Assembly (NCBI GenBank): GCA_014529385.2
Contig: CM043959.1
Span: 1 to 64,000 of the forward strand
DNA length: 64,000 bases
Direction of reading: 5' to 3'
Source of the DNA: Adiantum capillus-veneris
Taxonomy: Eukaryota; Streptophyta; Polypodiopsida; Polypodiales; Pteridaceae
Within the stretch, counting starts at the first letter, position 1, and each line of letters starts with the position of its first letter. Positions 53,023-63,427 of this stretch are shown piece by piece. The position numbers were made by a program, and so were the translations under genes. The notes below the pieces were generated by a model. It was not told where the DNA came from. It saw nothing but the letters and a program-made list of their open reading frames with translations, and did no database searches.

Positions 53023-56000
53023 AATAAATTCCAAGGCACTTCCAACAACAACAATAACAACAACAACAATCGGTCAAAGGAGAAGGGAGTTTACAAAGGT
53101 AAAAACAAACTCTCTCCTGAAGAGCTTGAAGCTTTTCTCAAGGACCATAAATGTTTCAAGTGTGGGGAGAAAGGACATGGCTATCGTTCTTGCCCCAAGA
53201 AGAATACTCGCAATGAGACTCCTAGGGCTTCCACCATCGAAGCTCCAAAAGAGGATCCTCATTGCAAAGGATCATCACTCTCCTATGCTTGGGGAAAGGT
53301 AAGAGAGAATGATGCCTTCATCTTGTTTGACCCGGGCTCTACTCTCAACTTCATATCAATAGAGTTTGCCACCAATTTGGGCATTCAAGCTTTTGAGATG
53401 GGAGATATAGTAACAGCTGATGCAACTTTCAAGGGACAAAAAGCCTCCGTTACTCCCTTGATTGGGAAGTTGAGGCTTCATGTCCAAAGCTATGTCGACA
53501 AAGAAGACTTCTTCATCTCTCCTCTCCAACATCAAGATGTTATCCTAGGGGCACCATGGTTTGATCGCATGGCTCCAAACATGAAGTTCCCTGAAAGGAG
53601 AATTTACTTCACCTACAGGGGAAAGAACATGTATATAGATGCTAGTGAGCGTGGTCGCACTATTCCACTTGTAAATCCTCTTTCTTTTGATAAATCAATG
53701 AAGAGCTCAGTTTCTGCGTACATGATTTATGTCAAAGAGTCTCTAAAAGCTAATAATGTTTCATCAAATGAAAATGATAGGAATCAAGAAGAGTTAGACT
53801 TGTCTACTTTTCTAAAAGGATTCCAAGATGTGTTCATCGATGATATCCCTATGGACCTACCTCCAAAACGAGGGGATGATGACCATCGTATTGAGCTCCT
53901 TCCAGGAAGCTCACCGCCTAACAAACCTCCTTATCGAGTCTCACAAGCTCAACAAGAGGAGATTATGAGGCAAGTACAGGAATTGGTAGACAAAGGGATG
54001 GTGAGGCCTAGTTCCTCTCCCTTTTGTTCTCCAGTACTTTTAGTGAGAAAGAAAGATGGTACATACCGTATGTGTGTGGACTATCGAGCACTAAACCATA
54101 TCACTATCAAAAACAGATTTCCCGTGCCTCGGGTAGAAGATCTATTTGATAAGCTACAAGGCTCTACCTACTTCAGTAGGATTGACCTTAAGAGTGGCTA
54201 TCATCAAATAAGGATAGTGGATGAAGATATCCTAAAGACCGCGTTTCGCACAACATTTGGTCTTTATGAATATGTAGTCATGCCTTTCGGCTTGACTAAT
54301 GCACCAGCTACTTTCAATCGTCTCATGGAGAAAATTTTTAGACCATATCATAAATTCACTGGAGTGTTCTTTGATGATATCATCATCTACTCCAAATCTT
54401 TGGAGGAACATAAGCCACATCTCCAAGTGATTTTTCAAGCCTTGAGGGAAAACAAACTTTTTCTCAACCAAAAAAAAAGTGAATTCTTCCTTCAAGAGAT
54501 TCAATATCTAGGTCATATTATCTCTCACGATGGTATTCGTATGGATCCATCAAAGTTAGAGGTAATAAAATCATGGCCTAACCCAAGGAATCTACATGAG
54601 CTAAGAAGCTTTATTGGTATGTGTGCATACTATAGACGCTTCATAGCAAAATTCTCTCAAGTAGCAGGACCACTACACGACTTAACAAAGAAGAACGTTA
54701 AGTTTGTATGGACTGCTAAGGAGCAAAATGTTTTTGAAAAACTCGAAGAGAAGCTTACTTCCCAACCAGTCCTCGTGCTTCCGGATCTCTCAAAACCATT
54801 TGAGGTCCAATGTGATGCTTGTGGTGATTGCCTTGGAGCGGTTTTTCTTCAAGAAGGGCGTGCCATAGCATATGAGAGCCGAAGGCTCAATAGTGATGAA
54901 CGAGTCTTGGGCATTTATGAGAAAGAGCTTTTAGCTGTTCTACATGCCCTATATACATGGAAGCACTACCTATTGGGGACTCCATTTATCCTACGAACCG
55001 ACCACCAAAGTCTCAAGTATTTCATGACGCAAACCAAACTTTCTAACAAACAAATGAGGTGGGAAAATTTTCTTTCGCAATTTAATTTCCATATTTCTCA
55101 CATAGCTGGTAAGCACAATCAAGTTGCCGATGCACTTTCACGACGACCAAAAGTTAATGCGGTGTCTATAGCTACTCACAATGATCTATCCTCTATGATA
55201 AATGAGTATGCTACTGACCCTGACTTTAGAGACATAATGTCAGCCCTTGCTTTGGGGAAGAAAGAGGAACCATTCACCTTGCAGGATGGTTATCTTCTCC
55301 ACGGCAATAGGCTATGTGTTACCCATTCCCTTCGTGAGAAGGTTATGTATGAATCCCATGCTCCTCCATATGCAGGGCATAGAGGTATTCAACCTACTCT
55401 CCGAGGAGTAGAGACTTATTTCTATTCACCTACCATGAAAGTGAACATACAAGAGTATGTTTCAAAATGTGTAGTATGCCAAAAGACCAAGTATGATAGA
55501 GGGAAGCAACCTGGATTACTGCAGCCATTGCCTATTCCAAATTCACCATGGGAGAGTATATCCATGCATTTCATCTTTGGATTACCCAAGTCTATCCATG
55601 GGAATACAGGAATATGGACAATAGTTGACAGGTTTAGCAAGCAAGCACATTTTATTCCTGTCAAAAAGACTATTAAGGCACATCAAATGGCAACTCTCTT
55701 CATATCTCAGATTTTCAAGCACCATGGATTACCCACATCCATCGTGTCAGATAGAGATCCTAGAATGACCAGTAATTTTTGGAAAGGTTTTTTTGAAAAT
55801 ATAGGAACAAGATTGAATTTCTCTCCGGCCTATCACCCACAAACGGATGGCCAAAGTGAGATAGACAATCTTACGATACTCGATCTACTCAAGACTTATG
55901 TTACCGAAGTAGATCAACGCTCACAATGGGAAAAGTATTTACCTCTAGTAGAGTATGCGTACAATAATACTGTACATACTTCTATGGGGAAAGCACCTTT

Positions 56001-56466
56001 AGAGATCATAGAGGGAAGACCTAAAAGTCCCTTGCTACTCAAAGTACATGGGAAGATCTTCGCCGCCGATGAGTATAGCCGTGACCTACAAGAATCTTTT
56101 CAAAAGATTAGGGAGGCTATAGCCATCTCTCAACAAAGGCAAAAAGATGCTGCTGATAAGCACAGAAGAGCCTTAATGTTCAAAAAAAATGATTGGGTCT
56201 TACTCAAGTTTCCTAAGGCTCGATTAAGGCAAACGACGGGCAAAAATCCTACGGGCCATCAAAAGTATTATGCTAAACTAGAAAAAAGATACTATTGTCC
56301 TTTCCAAATCTTGAAGCCCATCAATGAGACGGCTTATCAACTCAAGTTGCCCAACCATTGGCTTATACACAATGCCTTTCATGTAAGCCTACTTAAGCCC
56401 TACAAAGGAGAGCCACCAATTGAACCAATTATTGAAGAACCTCCCGAAGTTGAAGACCAAGAATAG
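53023..56466 (+). pseudogene. Pol of the chromovirus: protease, RT, RNase H, integrase
   Basis: One open frame of over 1100 codons in the same frame as gag. The protease loop is FDPGSTLNFIS, with DPG where DTG or DSG is usual. RT has YRMCVDYRALNHITIKNR, FSRIDLKSGYHQI, MPFGLTNAPATFNRL and FFDDIIIYS. RNase H has VQCDACGDCLGAVF, YEKELLAVLHAL, RTDHQSLKYF and HNQVADALSRRP. Integrase has HAPPYAGHRGIQ with CVVCQ, then SISMHFIFGLP, VSDRDPRMTS and HPQTDGQSEIDN. The first catalytic residue of integrase, Asp in SMDFI, is His (codon CAT at 55567-55569). TAG at 56464-56466 cuts off the chromodomain. RT looks intact; integrase should be inactive. Confidence 0.92.
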
Positions 56467-56646
56467 GTGCTACAACCCGAAGCTATCCTTCGGCATGAAG
56501 ACAAGGTACTACGACATGGTAAGATAATCCGACGGTATCTTATTAACTTCAAAAATTATCCTTTTGAAGATGCTAAATGGATGCAAGGAGTACAACTTAA
56601 GGATAGTATGAACCTTGTCAATGCTTACAATGCTACACTAGAGTAA
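56467..56646 (+). pseudogene. Chromodomain of the chromovirus, beyond an in-frame stop
   Basis: It continues in the pol frame after the TAG: VLQPEAILRHEDKVLRHGKI, IRRYLINFKNYPFEDAKWMQ, GVQLKDSMNLVNAYNATLE, then TAA at 56644-56646. The truncated copy at 49190 has GAG where this one has TAG, so the stop is a private mutation. Confidence 0.88.
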
Positions 56647-56968
56647 GAAAATGTACAACTCTCTTTTAAATGACTCATGTTTTTGTCTTATAAGACTAAT
56701 CCTCTTTTTAATTGTGCACAAATTTAACTAGTATGCATGCTTAGAATCATGTTTGTGATGACAACGTCTCTCAAACACCAAGTAGAATTTGTCACTCTAC
56801 TTTGGGAGAATGAAATGGACTAAAGAGCAGACATGCTTGCAGCAGCTATGTCTCCCAAGCACCAAATGGATTAGTCATCCATCTTGGAAAGATTTCGTAG
56901 GGTAAAAAAGGGATCCTCTACCCACTAAGTACGATTGACTAATGACTAAGGCTTTATCTCTTCTACCT

Positions 56969-57006
56969 CATAGTCGAGGACGACTATTATTTCAAGAGAG
57001 AGGTAA
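56969..57006 (+). other. Pre-PPT hairpin and polypurine tract of the chromovirus
   Basis: Arms CATAGTCG and CGACTATT (one mismatch) with loop AGGA at 56969-56988, then AAGAGAGAGG (56994-57003) and TAA next to the LTR. Confidence 0.75.
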
Positions 57007-58488
57007 TGTCATAAAATCTAATATCTAACCAACCCAAATTATTTTCTCATATTAAATTGATCACTTAATGTGGGAGAATAAATGGGAACAAGTGTTAAGA
57101 TATAGATATGTGCTTATAGATCTATCTCAACACGGGGACAATAGTAAAGGGGCCCAAATGGGAGATGGTCTATCAAGAGCAAGGCTAACCAATGGAGCAT
57201 AAGACCTTAGGGTTAGCTTCATTGAAGACCTCCAATAATGTGTGTAAAAGTCCTTTGACCTTAGGTAAGCTAGGGCTGAGCTTGAGGTGGGAACCCGGCC
57301 CAAGCTCAAGGTGCTTGTCCTGCTTGAGGTGCTTGTCATGCTTGAGGTGCTTGATTAAGATTCTTGAGGTGCTTGACTGGCTCCATGCTTGAGGTGCTTG
57401 ACTTGGTGCATGATTAAGGTGCTAGAGGTGCCTTGAGAAGCTTGCCTGAGATACTTGTGGGAACACCCCCTACTTCAAGTGCTTAGTCATGCTTGATGAC
57501 TAAGGGGCTTGCTCATCCAAAGTCAAAAATATCCCTACAAGGAGGGGGACGAGCCTACAAGGGGGGGGGGGGGGGATGAGAGAGAATACGCACACACACA
57601 CAAGGGAAGCCCTAGCTTGAAGAGGCAGCAAGGACACTTGTCAAGTTCCTCCCCATGTTGCCCTCATGGTGTGCCTGAAGCCTATTGGTTGGCCACCCAA
57701 GGGGTCCAATGATAATTTAGGATTTTTAATTAATTGAGTTTGCATTTATCAAGTCCTCTCTCTCAAAGGGGAAAGGGGGACACTTGTCCCACACACACTC
57801 ACAAACACTCTCATTGTGTACTATGGAAAGTGCAAGAACTCCCTCTCCTTCTCCAAGCAAGTAGAGGTTGAGAGCCTACACCAACACTCTTGGCTATGGA
57901 GTGCAAATCCATCCAAGAGCCATGCTTCAATGCTTGAGCTTGCCATCTATTTCTTCTTCATTACTATGCTATTATGTATGCTAGCACAAGAGTTATGATA
58001 AGTGAGGAACTAGCTCTTTCTCGTATGAAATGGTTCTTCTTCCTCTTCCCTACCCTCATTCCCTGCTAGCTCTCTCCACCTTCGAAGGTGTTTGAGGTCT
58101 TGGGAGTGAGGCTTGGTATAGTTAAAGCTTTCTTCAAGTTTAGGTTATGCGATGATGGTGATGCATGAAGCTTTCCATCTTCATTGCTTCACCTAGGTCA
58201 TAAGGAACACAAAGAATGTATTGTAACAAGTCTCTCTTTATGGGAGAAATCATAATAAAAATGCCTATTGGAGGGGGGACCGGCTCCACATAAATCCGGT
58301 CCTCAACTGTTGTCATGTTCTCTAAATTCTCTCTCTTGCAAAAGTATTGTCCATGCCAAGTTAACTAATTGCTATAATTATGTTGCTATCTTCAATTATG
58401 TCTACCCGCTATGCTCACAAAATCATTTCTTGAAAGTACTCTCATTAAATTCCGCTACTCTCAAATTGAATAGGCAAATTCCATTACA
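57007..58488 (+). repeat. 3' LTR of the chromovirus (1482 bp)
   Basis: TGTCATAAAATC to TCCATTACA. It is shorter than the 5' LTR because of a shorter AC run and a loss of about 147 bp between CACTTGTCCCA and CACACACTCAC at about 57790. It is followed by AAACACGC of the Tat gag. Confidence 0.9.
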
Positions 58489-58839
58489 AAACACGCTAGG
58501 CATGGTGAATCTTCCCAAAAGGAAGAAAACATGAAAACTAAAGGGGAATCTAGCAGAAAGCCGTCCAAGTCACGACGTAAAATTGACATTGTAGACTTCT
58601 CTTTGGGTGAATGTTCTAAACCATATGATTTGGTTCAAGATTTTTCTGTGCAGGGCCCAAAAATCATCTGGCCCCAATTACTCCACCTAGCACCTAGGGT
58701 GAGGAGACAATGGACAAAGATGGTTAGCACGATACAACCAAAGCCAAAGATAGCTTGGGCTATCTCTGGGAGGAATCTAGATGACATACTACCAGTGATG
58801 GATGCTTACATCAAAGGGCAACACATCTCCAATATCTAA
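58489..58839 (+). pseudogene. Gag C-terminal linker, younger Tat element
   Basis: KHARHGESSQKEENMKTKGE, then a Lys/Ser-rich stretch, IDIVDFSLGECSKPYDLVQD, IIWPQLLHLAPRVRRQW, DDILPVMDAYIKGQHISNI and a TAA at 58837-58839. It matches 1950-2235 of the outer element. The stop falls just before the protease active site in the same frame, so it is a point lesion or, less likely, a readthrough stop. Confidence 0.8.
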
Positions 58840-61800
58840 ACCGATGGTGGCGCACAAATATGCGTCATGAGTGAAAAAATGATGCATCGTTTGGGTTTAC
58901 AGGTGAGTCGGCCGGCACCATGCCGAGCCAAAATGGCAAATAATTTAAAAGTTAAATGTGTTGGTGTCATAAATGCAGTTAGGATAAAGGCATTCAACAC
59001 CAAGGTAGATGTGGACATCTTTGTCATGCCACACAAAGGGGAGGGCTATACTATCATTCTAGGGAGGCCTTGGCTTATGGCTATGAGAGCTAAGCAGGAC
59101 TGGGACACCGGCATAATCCAGATGAAGGATGCAAAAGTAAGGCCAATACTTTACGACATGAAGATAGGTCAACAACGCGACATAGATCTAGAAACCTCCG
59201 AGGATGAGTTTTCTAGTGGTGACTCTTCAACCACTTCAAAGGAGGAGTCAACAGTGAGTGAAAAAAGTGACAGTAGCATTGAGGTGATGGGGATAATTCT
59301 CAAGGACCCTAAGAAGATGGAGCAACCTGATGCCTCATCATCAAACCAAGGGGAGACACCAGGTATGCAACCTCTGGTACAAGCAAGTAATCTACATCAA
59401 ATGCTCTCTAGTGAGTTGTGTGGGAAGGAGCGTGAAGATTATATTTTGATGCTAAGTAATTTTACCACATTGTTCATTGATGAATATGATAAAATCACTG
59501 GCATCACAGTAGTTCAACATCACATTAAGCTCAAGGAGGGAAGTAAACCTGTAGTGCAGAAGCTCAGGCGGCTAGGAGTAATTCAACAAGACGCCCTACT
59601 CAAAGAGGTGAGGAAATTGCTAGAAGCTGGTTTTATCTATCCTGTTGAAGACTCAGATTGGGTTTCTCCAGTGGTAGTCACACCAAAGAAGAATGGTAAG
59701 TGGAGGGTTTGTGTTGATTACAAGCCTCTTAATGCAGCCACAAAGAGGGACCATTTTCCTCTTCCTTTTCAAGACGAAATACTCAATGAGGTAGCAGGAC
59801 ATGAGCGCTACACGGTATGTGATGGCTACTCAGGCTACTTCCAAATTAGCATCGCTGAAGAAGATCAAAAGAAGACAACCTTCATCACACCATGGGGATG
59901 TTTTGCTTACAGAGTTATGCCTTTTGGTCTCACTAATGCTCCAGCCACTTTTCAGCGATATGTGACATTTGTTTTTCAGCCATTCTTTGGAAAATCAATC
60001 CGTGTTTTTATTGATGACTTTTGTATCTATAGCTCTCACTCTCTTCATTTGGAGAAAGTTTATGAAGGTCTAGCTAGGCTACAAGCTTTGGGGGGCCAAC
60101 TCAATGTGGAGAAATGCAACATTGGTGAAAGCAAGGTTACTCTTCTTGGCCATGTGATCTCGGCCAATGGCATTGAAGCTGACCCAAGCAAGGTTCAAGC
60201 CTTGTTGGCTTTGACCTCTCCCGCCACAACAAAGCAGTTGGTCTCTTTTCTTCAAAAGGTGAGGTATTTGAGTAGGTTCATTCACTTGCTCTCCCAAGTG
60301 GTTCTTCCTTTACAACAAGTTACCCATCAAGAGATTTTCACTTGGAGTGAAGAAAATGAACAACAATTCAATGAGGTAAAACAAATTCTATCTTCACTTC
60401 CCACCATAGCACCTCCAAAGTGGGACGAGCCATTTTATGTAAACCCTAGTGTGGGAAATGACACACTTGAGGCTGTATTGATGCAAAAGGATCCTCAAAC
60501 TTCGTTCATGCGTCCTATCTACTTCTCTAGTCGAATGATGACTCCATCAGAAAAGGGATACATGGCAGTGGAGCACATGGTGCTTGCATTAATGTTTGCT
60601 ACCACCAAATTTCGCTCTTATTTATTGTCTAGACCATTCATAATCTTAACAATGGAAGAAGTATTTCCTTATGTAATGCAGCACATGGATGTTTCTTCTA
60701 GGATTTCCAAATGGCTCACAAGGCTACAAGAGTTTGACTACACAATGCAAGTGGATAACTCCACAAGGGCCAGTCTAGGAGGTATTCTCACTCATCGCCA
60801 CTATGAAAAGAAGCTAAAGATAAAGCCAAATGATCAAGATATTACACCTGTGCTGGAAGTCCCTAAGGTAGAGGAGGCTCACTCTCTTTTCTTTGATGGA
60901 GCCTACAAGAGGAAAGTGGACAAAGCTGCAACAGGCATTGTCATCTTCAACGAGCAAGGGGATAAGGTTTTCTCCATTGGGAATCTCTTGGATTCTCACT
61001 CTGACAATGAGGCAGAATATGCAGCCTTAACTCTTGGGTTAGAGTGGTGTGTGACACAGGGCATTCAACGGTTAAATGTATTTGGTGATGCCATGCTTTT
61101 AATAAAACAAATACAAGGAACTTGGGCTTGTAAAAATCATAGCTTGCTAGGCCATTTGCGCAAAGTCAAGGAACTTTTAGGGAAATTTCAAGTTGTACAA
61201 TTACATCATGTCCCTCGAGTAGAAAATCAAGAAGCAGATGCTCTAGCTAGAGAGAAGTTGCAAGATGTTTCAATGGTGGGTTCTATCAAGTTGAAGCTGC
61301 CTCTCTTCCAAGGTAGCAATGCTATGCATGACATCATGAGTTTCTTGGACACAGGAGAGTGTCCTAAAGATCTTACTAAGGGCCAAAAGCAGTGGCTTGT
61401 GCGCAAGTCAACAAAATACCGCCTTATCAATGACGACCTCTACTGCAAGGGTAAGGATCAAATTCTTAGGCGGGTACCTCTCTCTAGAGAGATCACTGAA
61501 ATCATTTCAAGTTTCCATGATGGTGTTTGTGGAGGACACTTTGCACTTGATATCACTAGTAGAAAGATTCTACAAGCCGGGTTTGTATGGTCTAGTCTAC
61601 ATAGGGATGTGCATCATTGGTGTAAAACATGCAAGGAGTGTCAAAAGGCAGGGGATAGGAGGCTCACATATGAGCCACAGACTCCTATAATCTCATATGG
61701 ACCATTTGAGAAATGGGGAATTGATGCTATTGGGCCTTTGCCAAGGAGCCAATCAGGTAAATTTTATATCATCATGGGTGTGGACTACATGACCAGGTAG
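58840..61800 (+). pseudogene. Pol of the younger Tat element: protease, RT, two RNase H domains, integrase N-part
   Basis: In order: protease TDGGAQICVM and IILGRPWLM; an acidic linker; RT with WRVCVDYKPLNAATKRDHFP, CDGYSGYFQI, MPFGLTNAPATFQRY and VFIDDFCIYS; first RNase H PFYVNPSVGNDTLEAVLM and FRSYLLSRPFIIL, poor in catalytic acids; second RNase H LFFDGAYKR, SDNEAEYAAL, FGDAMLLIKQ and ENQEADALA with all four acids; integrase zinc part FHDGVCGGHFALD and HWCKTCKECQ, and core GIDAIGPLP. TAG at 61798-61800 replaces the Trp of MTRW. Otherwise undamaged, so the element moved relatively recently. Confidence 0.93.
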
Positions 61801-62655
61801 GCTGAAGCAGTTGCCACCACCCGGATTACAACTAAGGAAGTGGCCAAGTTCGTATTTGAAAACATTTGTTGCCGTTTTGGCCCTCCTCTTGAAATAATTT
61901 CTGACAGGGAACCAGGTTTTAGAGGAGACCTTGTAGGAGAGCTAATGGAGAAGGTAGGTATCTCACGACGACACTCAACTCCCTACTACCCACAATGCAA
62001 TGGTTTGGTGGAAAAGGTAAATGGTATGATCTGCAAGATCATCACTAAACATGTAAACAATCACAAAAGTGATTGGGACAAGCATCTTATGGCTACACTT
62101 TGGGCTTATCGCACTTCATTTCGCACATCCCTTGGGTTCACACCATATCACTTGGTGTTTGGTAAGGAAGCCATTTTAACCATTGAAGTACAATTGGCTA
62201 GTCTCAGGGTGCTAGCTGGGCAGGTGGAACGTCCTAATGCTCATCTCCACAACCACATTCTTGATCTAGAGAGGCTTCAACTAGACAAAGAGGATGCTAT
62301 CAACTATTATGCAGCACAGTCAGAGCAACGTCGATTTACCTTCAACAAGGGACTTAGGTCAAAAGGTCTCAAGAAAGGTATGTTGGTCTTACGATATGAT
62401 AACAGGTTTGACACTAAGAAGGATAAAAAGTTTTCACCCAGATGGGAGGGGCCATTTGTCATTAGAAAGCGCTATGCCAATGGCAGTTACCAATTGATGG
62501 ATGCAGATGGTAGGCTCCACAAAATACGTGTCAATGGATGGAGGTTGAAGCAGTACTTTTTGAGATTTGATCAAGTACCTATGATGGAAATCCCCAAGGA
62601 GGGAGACTCCTCCACCTCAATTGAAGAAGAATCAAGTACAACGCTAGAGGCATGA
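61801..62655 (+). pseudogene. Integrase core and C-terminal part, younger Tat element
   Basis: Same frame as pol after one TAG. It contains ISDREPGFRGD (second catalytic Asp) and YYPQCNGLVEKVNG (catalytic Glu), then FRTSLGFTPYHLVFGKEA and a C-terminal GPY/F module RWEGPFVIRKRYANGSYQLM with WRLKQYF. A Ser/Glu-rich tail ends at TGA 62653-62655, which is in the loop of the hairpin at 62643-62666. Confidence 0.9.
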
Positions 62656-62683
62656 ATACCTCTAGCCTTAGAGGGAGGGCTAA
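62643..62683 (+). other. Pre-PPT hairpin with the pol stop codon, and polypurine tract, younger Tat
   Basis: Perfect 8-bp arms GCTAGAGG (62643-62650) and CCTCTAGC (62659-62666) flank the loop CATGAATA. The stop TGA lies in the loop. The tract AGAGGGAGGGCTAA ends at 62683. Loop and tract match the outer Tat element; the stem is entirely different but still pairs. Confidence 0.8.
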
Positions 62684-63257
62684 TCAGGCAAGCTTTTCCA
62701 TGCATGGGAACCCCCCATATATTTTTGCCCTTTTACCAAAATATTTCTTATTATATAAGTTACTTTTGATTTTTTCTTCCTTTTTCACAAACGTTTTAGC
62801 CTTTATTAAATAAATAATACTTATGCTAATCAATCACGATGTAGCATAAATAATTAAGCTTTCTTTGTTGATCTCTCTTTTGACCTTAAATATTAAATAT
62901 ATATATTCTAAATTACATTATATATTTTAGTATTTCTTAATATATTTTTCATGTATGTATATTATTCCACCCTACCAAATATTTTATTCACTAGTTTTCA
63001 TTTTCAAACCTCAACCCCACTTTCAAATTTCAATCATTAGAAAATTTCAGAGGTCATTTGGAGGGCCTTGTAAGAAATTGTATTTCTCTCTCTAGAAACT
63101 TTTTTTAAAATGCACTTGCACCTTGTGAGTACGTCCAAAAGGAAAACCAGACACTCTGAAAAGTAGATTTATATTCCCAATCGTCCTTGAAAACGGTCAC
63201 TTTTTTATTTAATGCGAGCGTCTTTTTCAGGAGGCAGAAGCGGCGCATTCAATGCAG

Positions 63258-63268
63258 CTTACGTCATC
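63258..63268 (+). promoter_or_regulatory. as-1/TGACG-type motif in the LTR
   Basis: TTACGTCATC is the reverse complement of GATGACGTAA, a close match to the bZIP (TGA factor) binding site. It is a single occurrence, upstream of the palindrome array. Function is inferred from the motif only. Confidence 0.3.
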
Positions 63269-63427
63269 ACTGAAAGTTGAAAAGTCACAAACTTTAAAAT
63301 AGTGATAGATTTTGAGGATTTTGACACCACCAATGCATCCGGAACGCCAAAATACCTTAAAAACGAATGTCTACTTGTCTCATTCCGACATCCAGAGAGG
63401 CAAAAAATGTCAAAAAACCCCAAAAAA

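Larger units (their letters stand above)
49777..58488 (+). mobile_element. Young chromovirus (Ty3/gypsy) with one long gag-pol frame
   Basis: The element has LTRs at 49777-51441 and 57007-58488, initiator-methionine primer site at 51443, gag-pol at 51856-56646 and polypurine tract before the 3' LTR. The LTRs are nearly identical apart from a microsatellite and a deletion of about 147 bp. Its right end abuts gag coding sequence of the Tat element at 58489, so it landed in that element. Its left side is preceded by a truncated copy, so the original left target duplication cannot be recognised. Confidence 0.93.

Noticed and set aside
54232-54504. Minus-strand ORF inside the chromovirus reverse transcriptase
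   Set aside because: It is antisense to conserved RT motifs and has no support of its own.
58837-58839. Programmed readthrough stop before the Tat protease
   Set aside because: The outer Tat element has no stop at the matching place and a second lone stop occurs in integrase, so random nonsense mutation is the simpler explanation.
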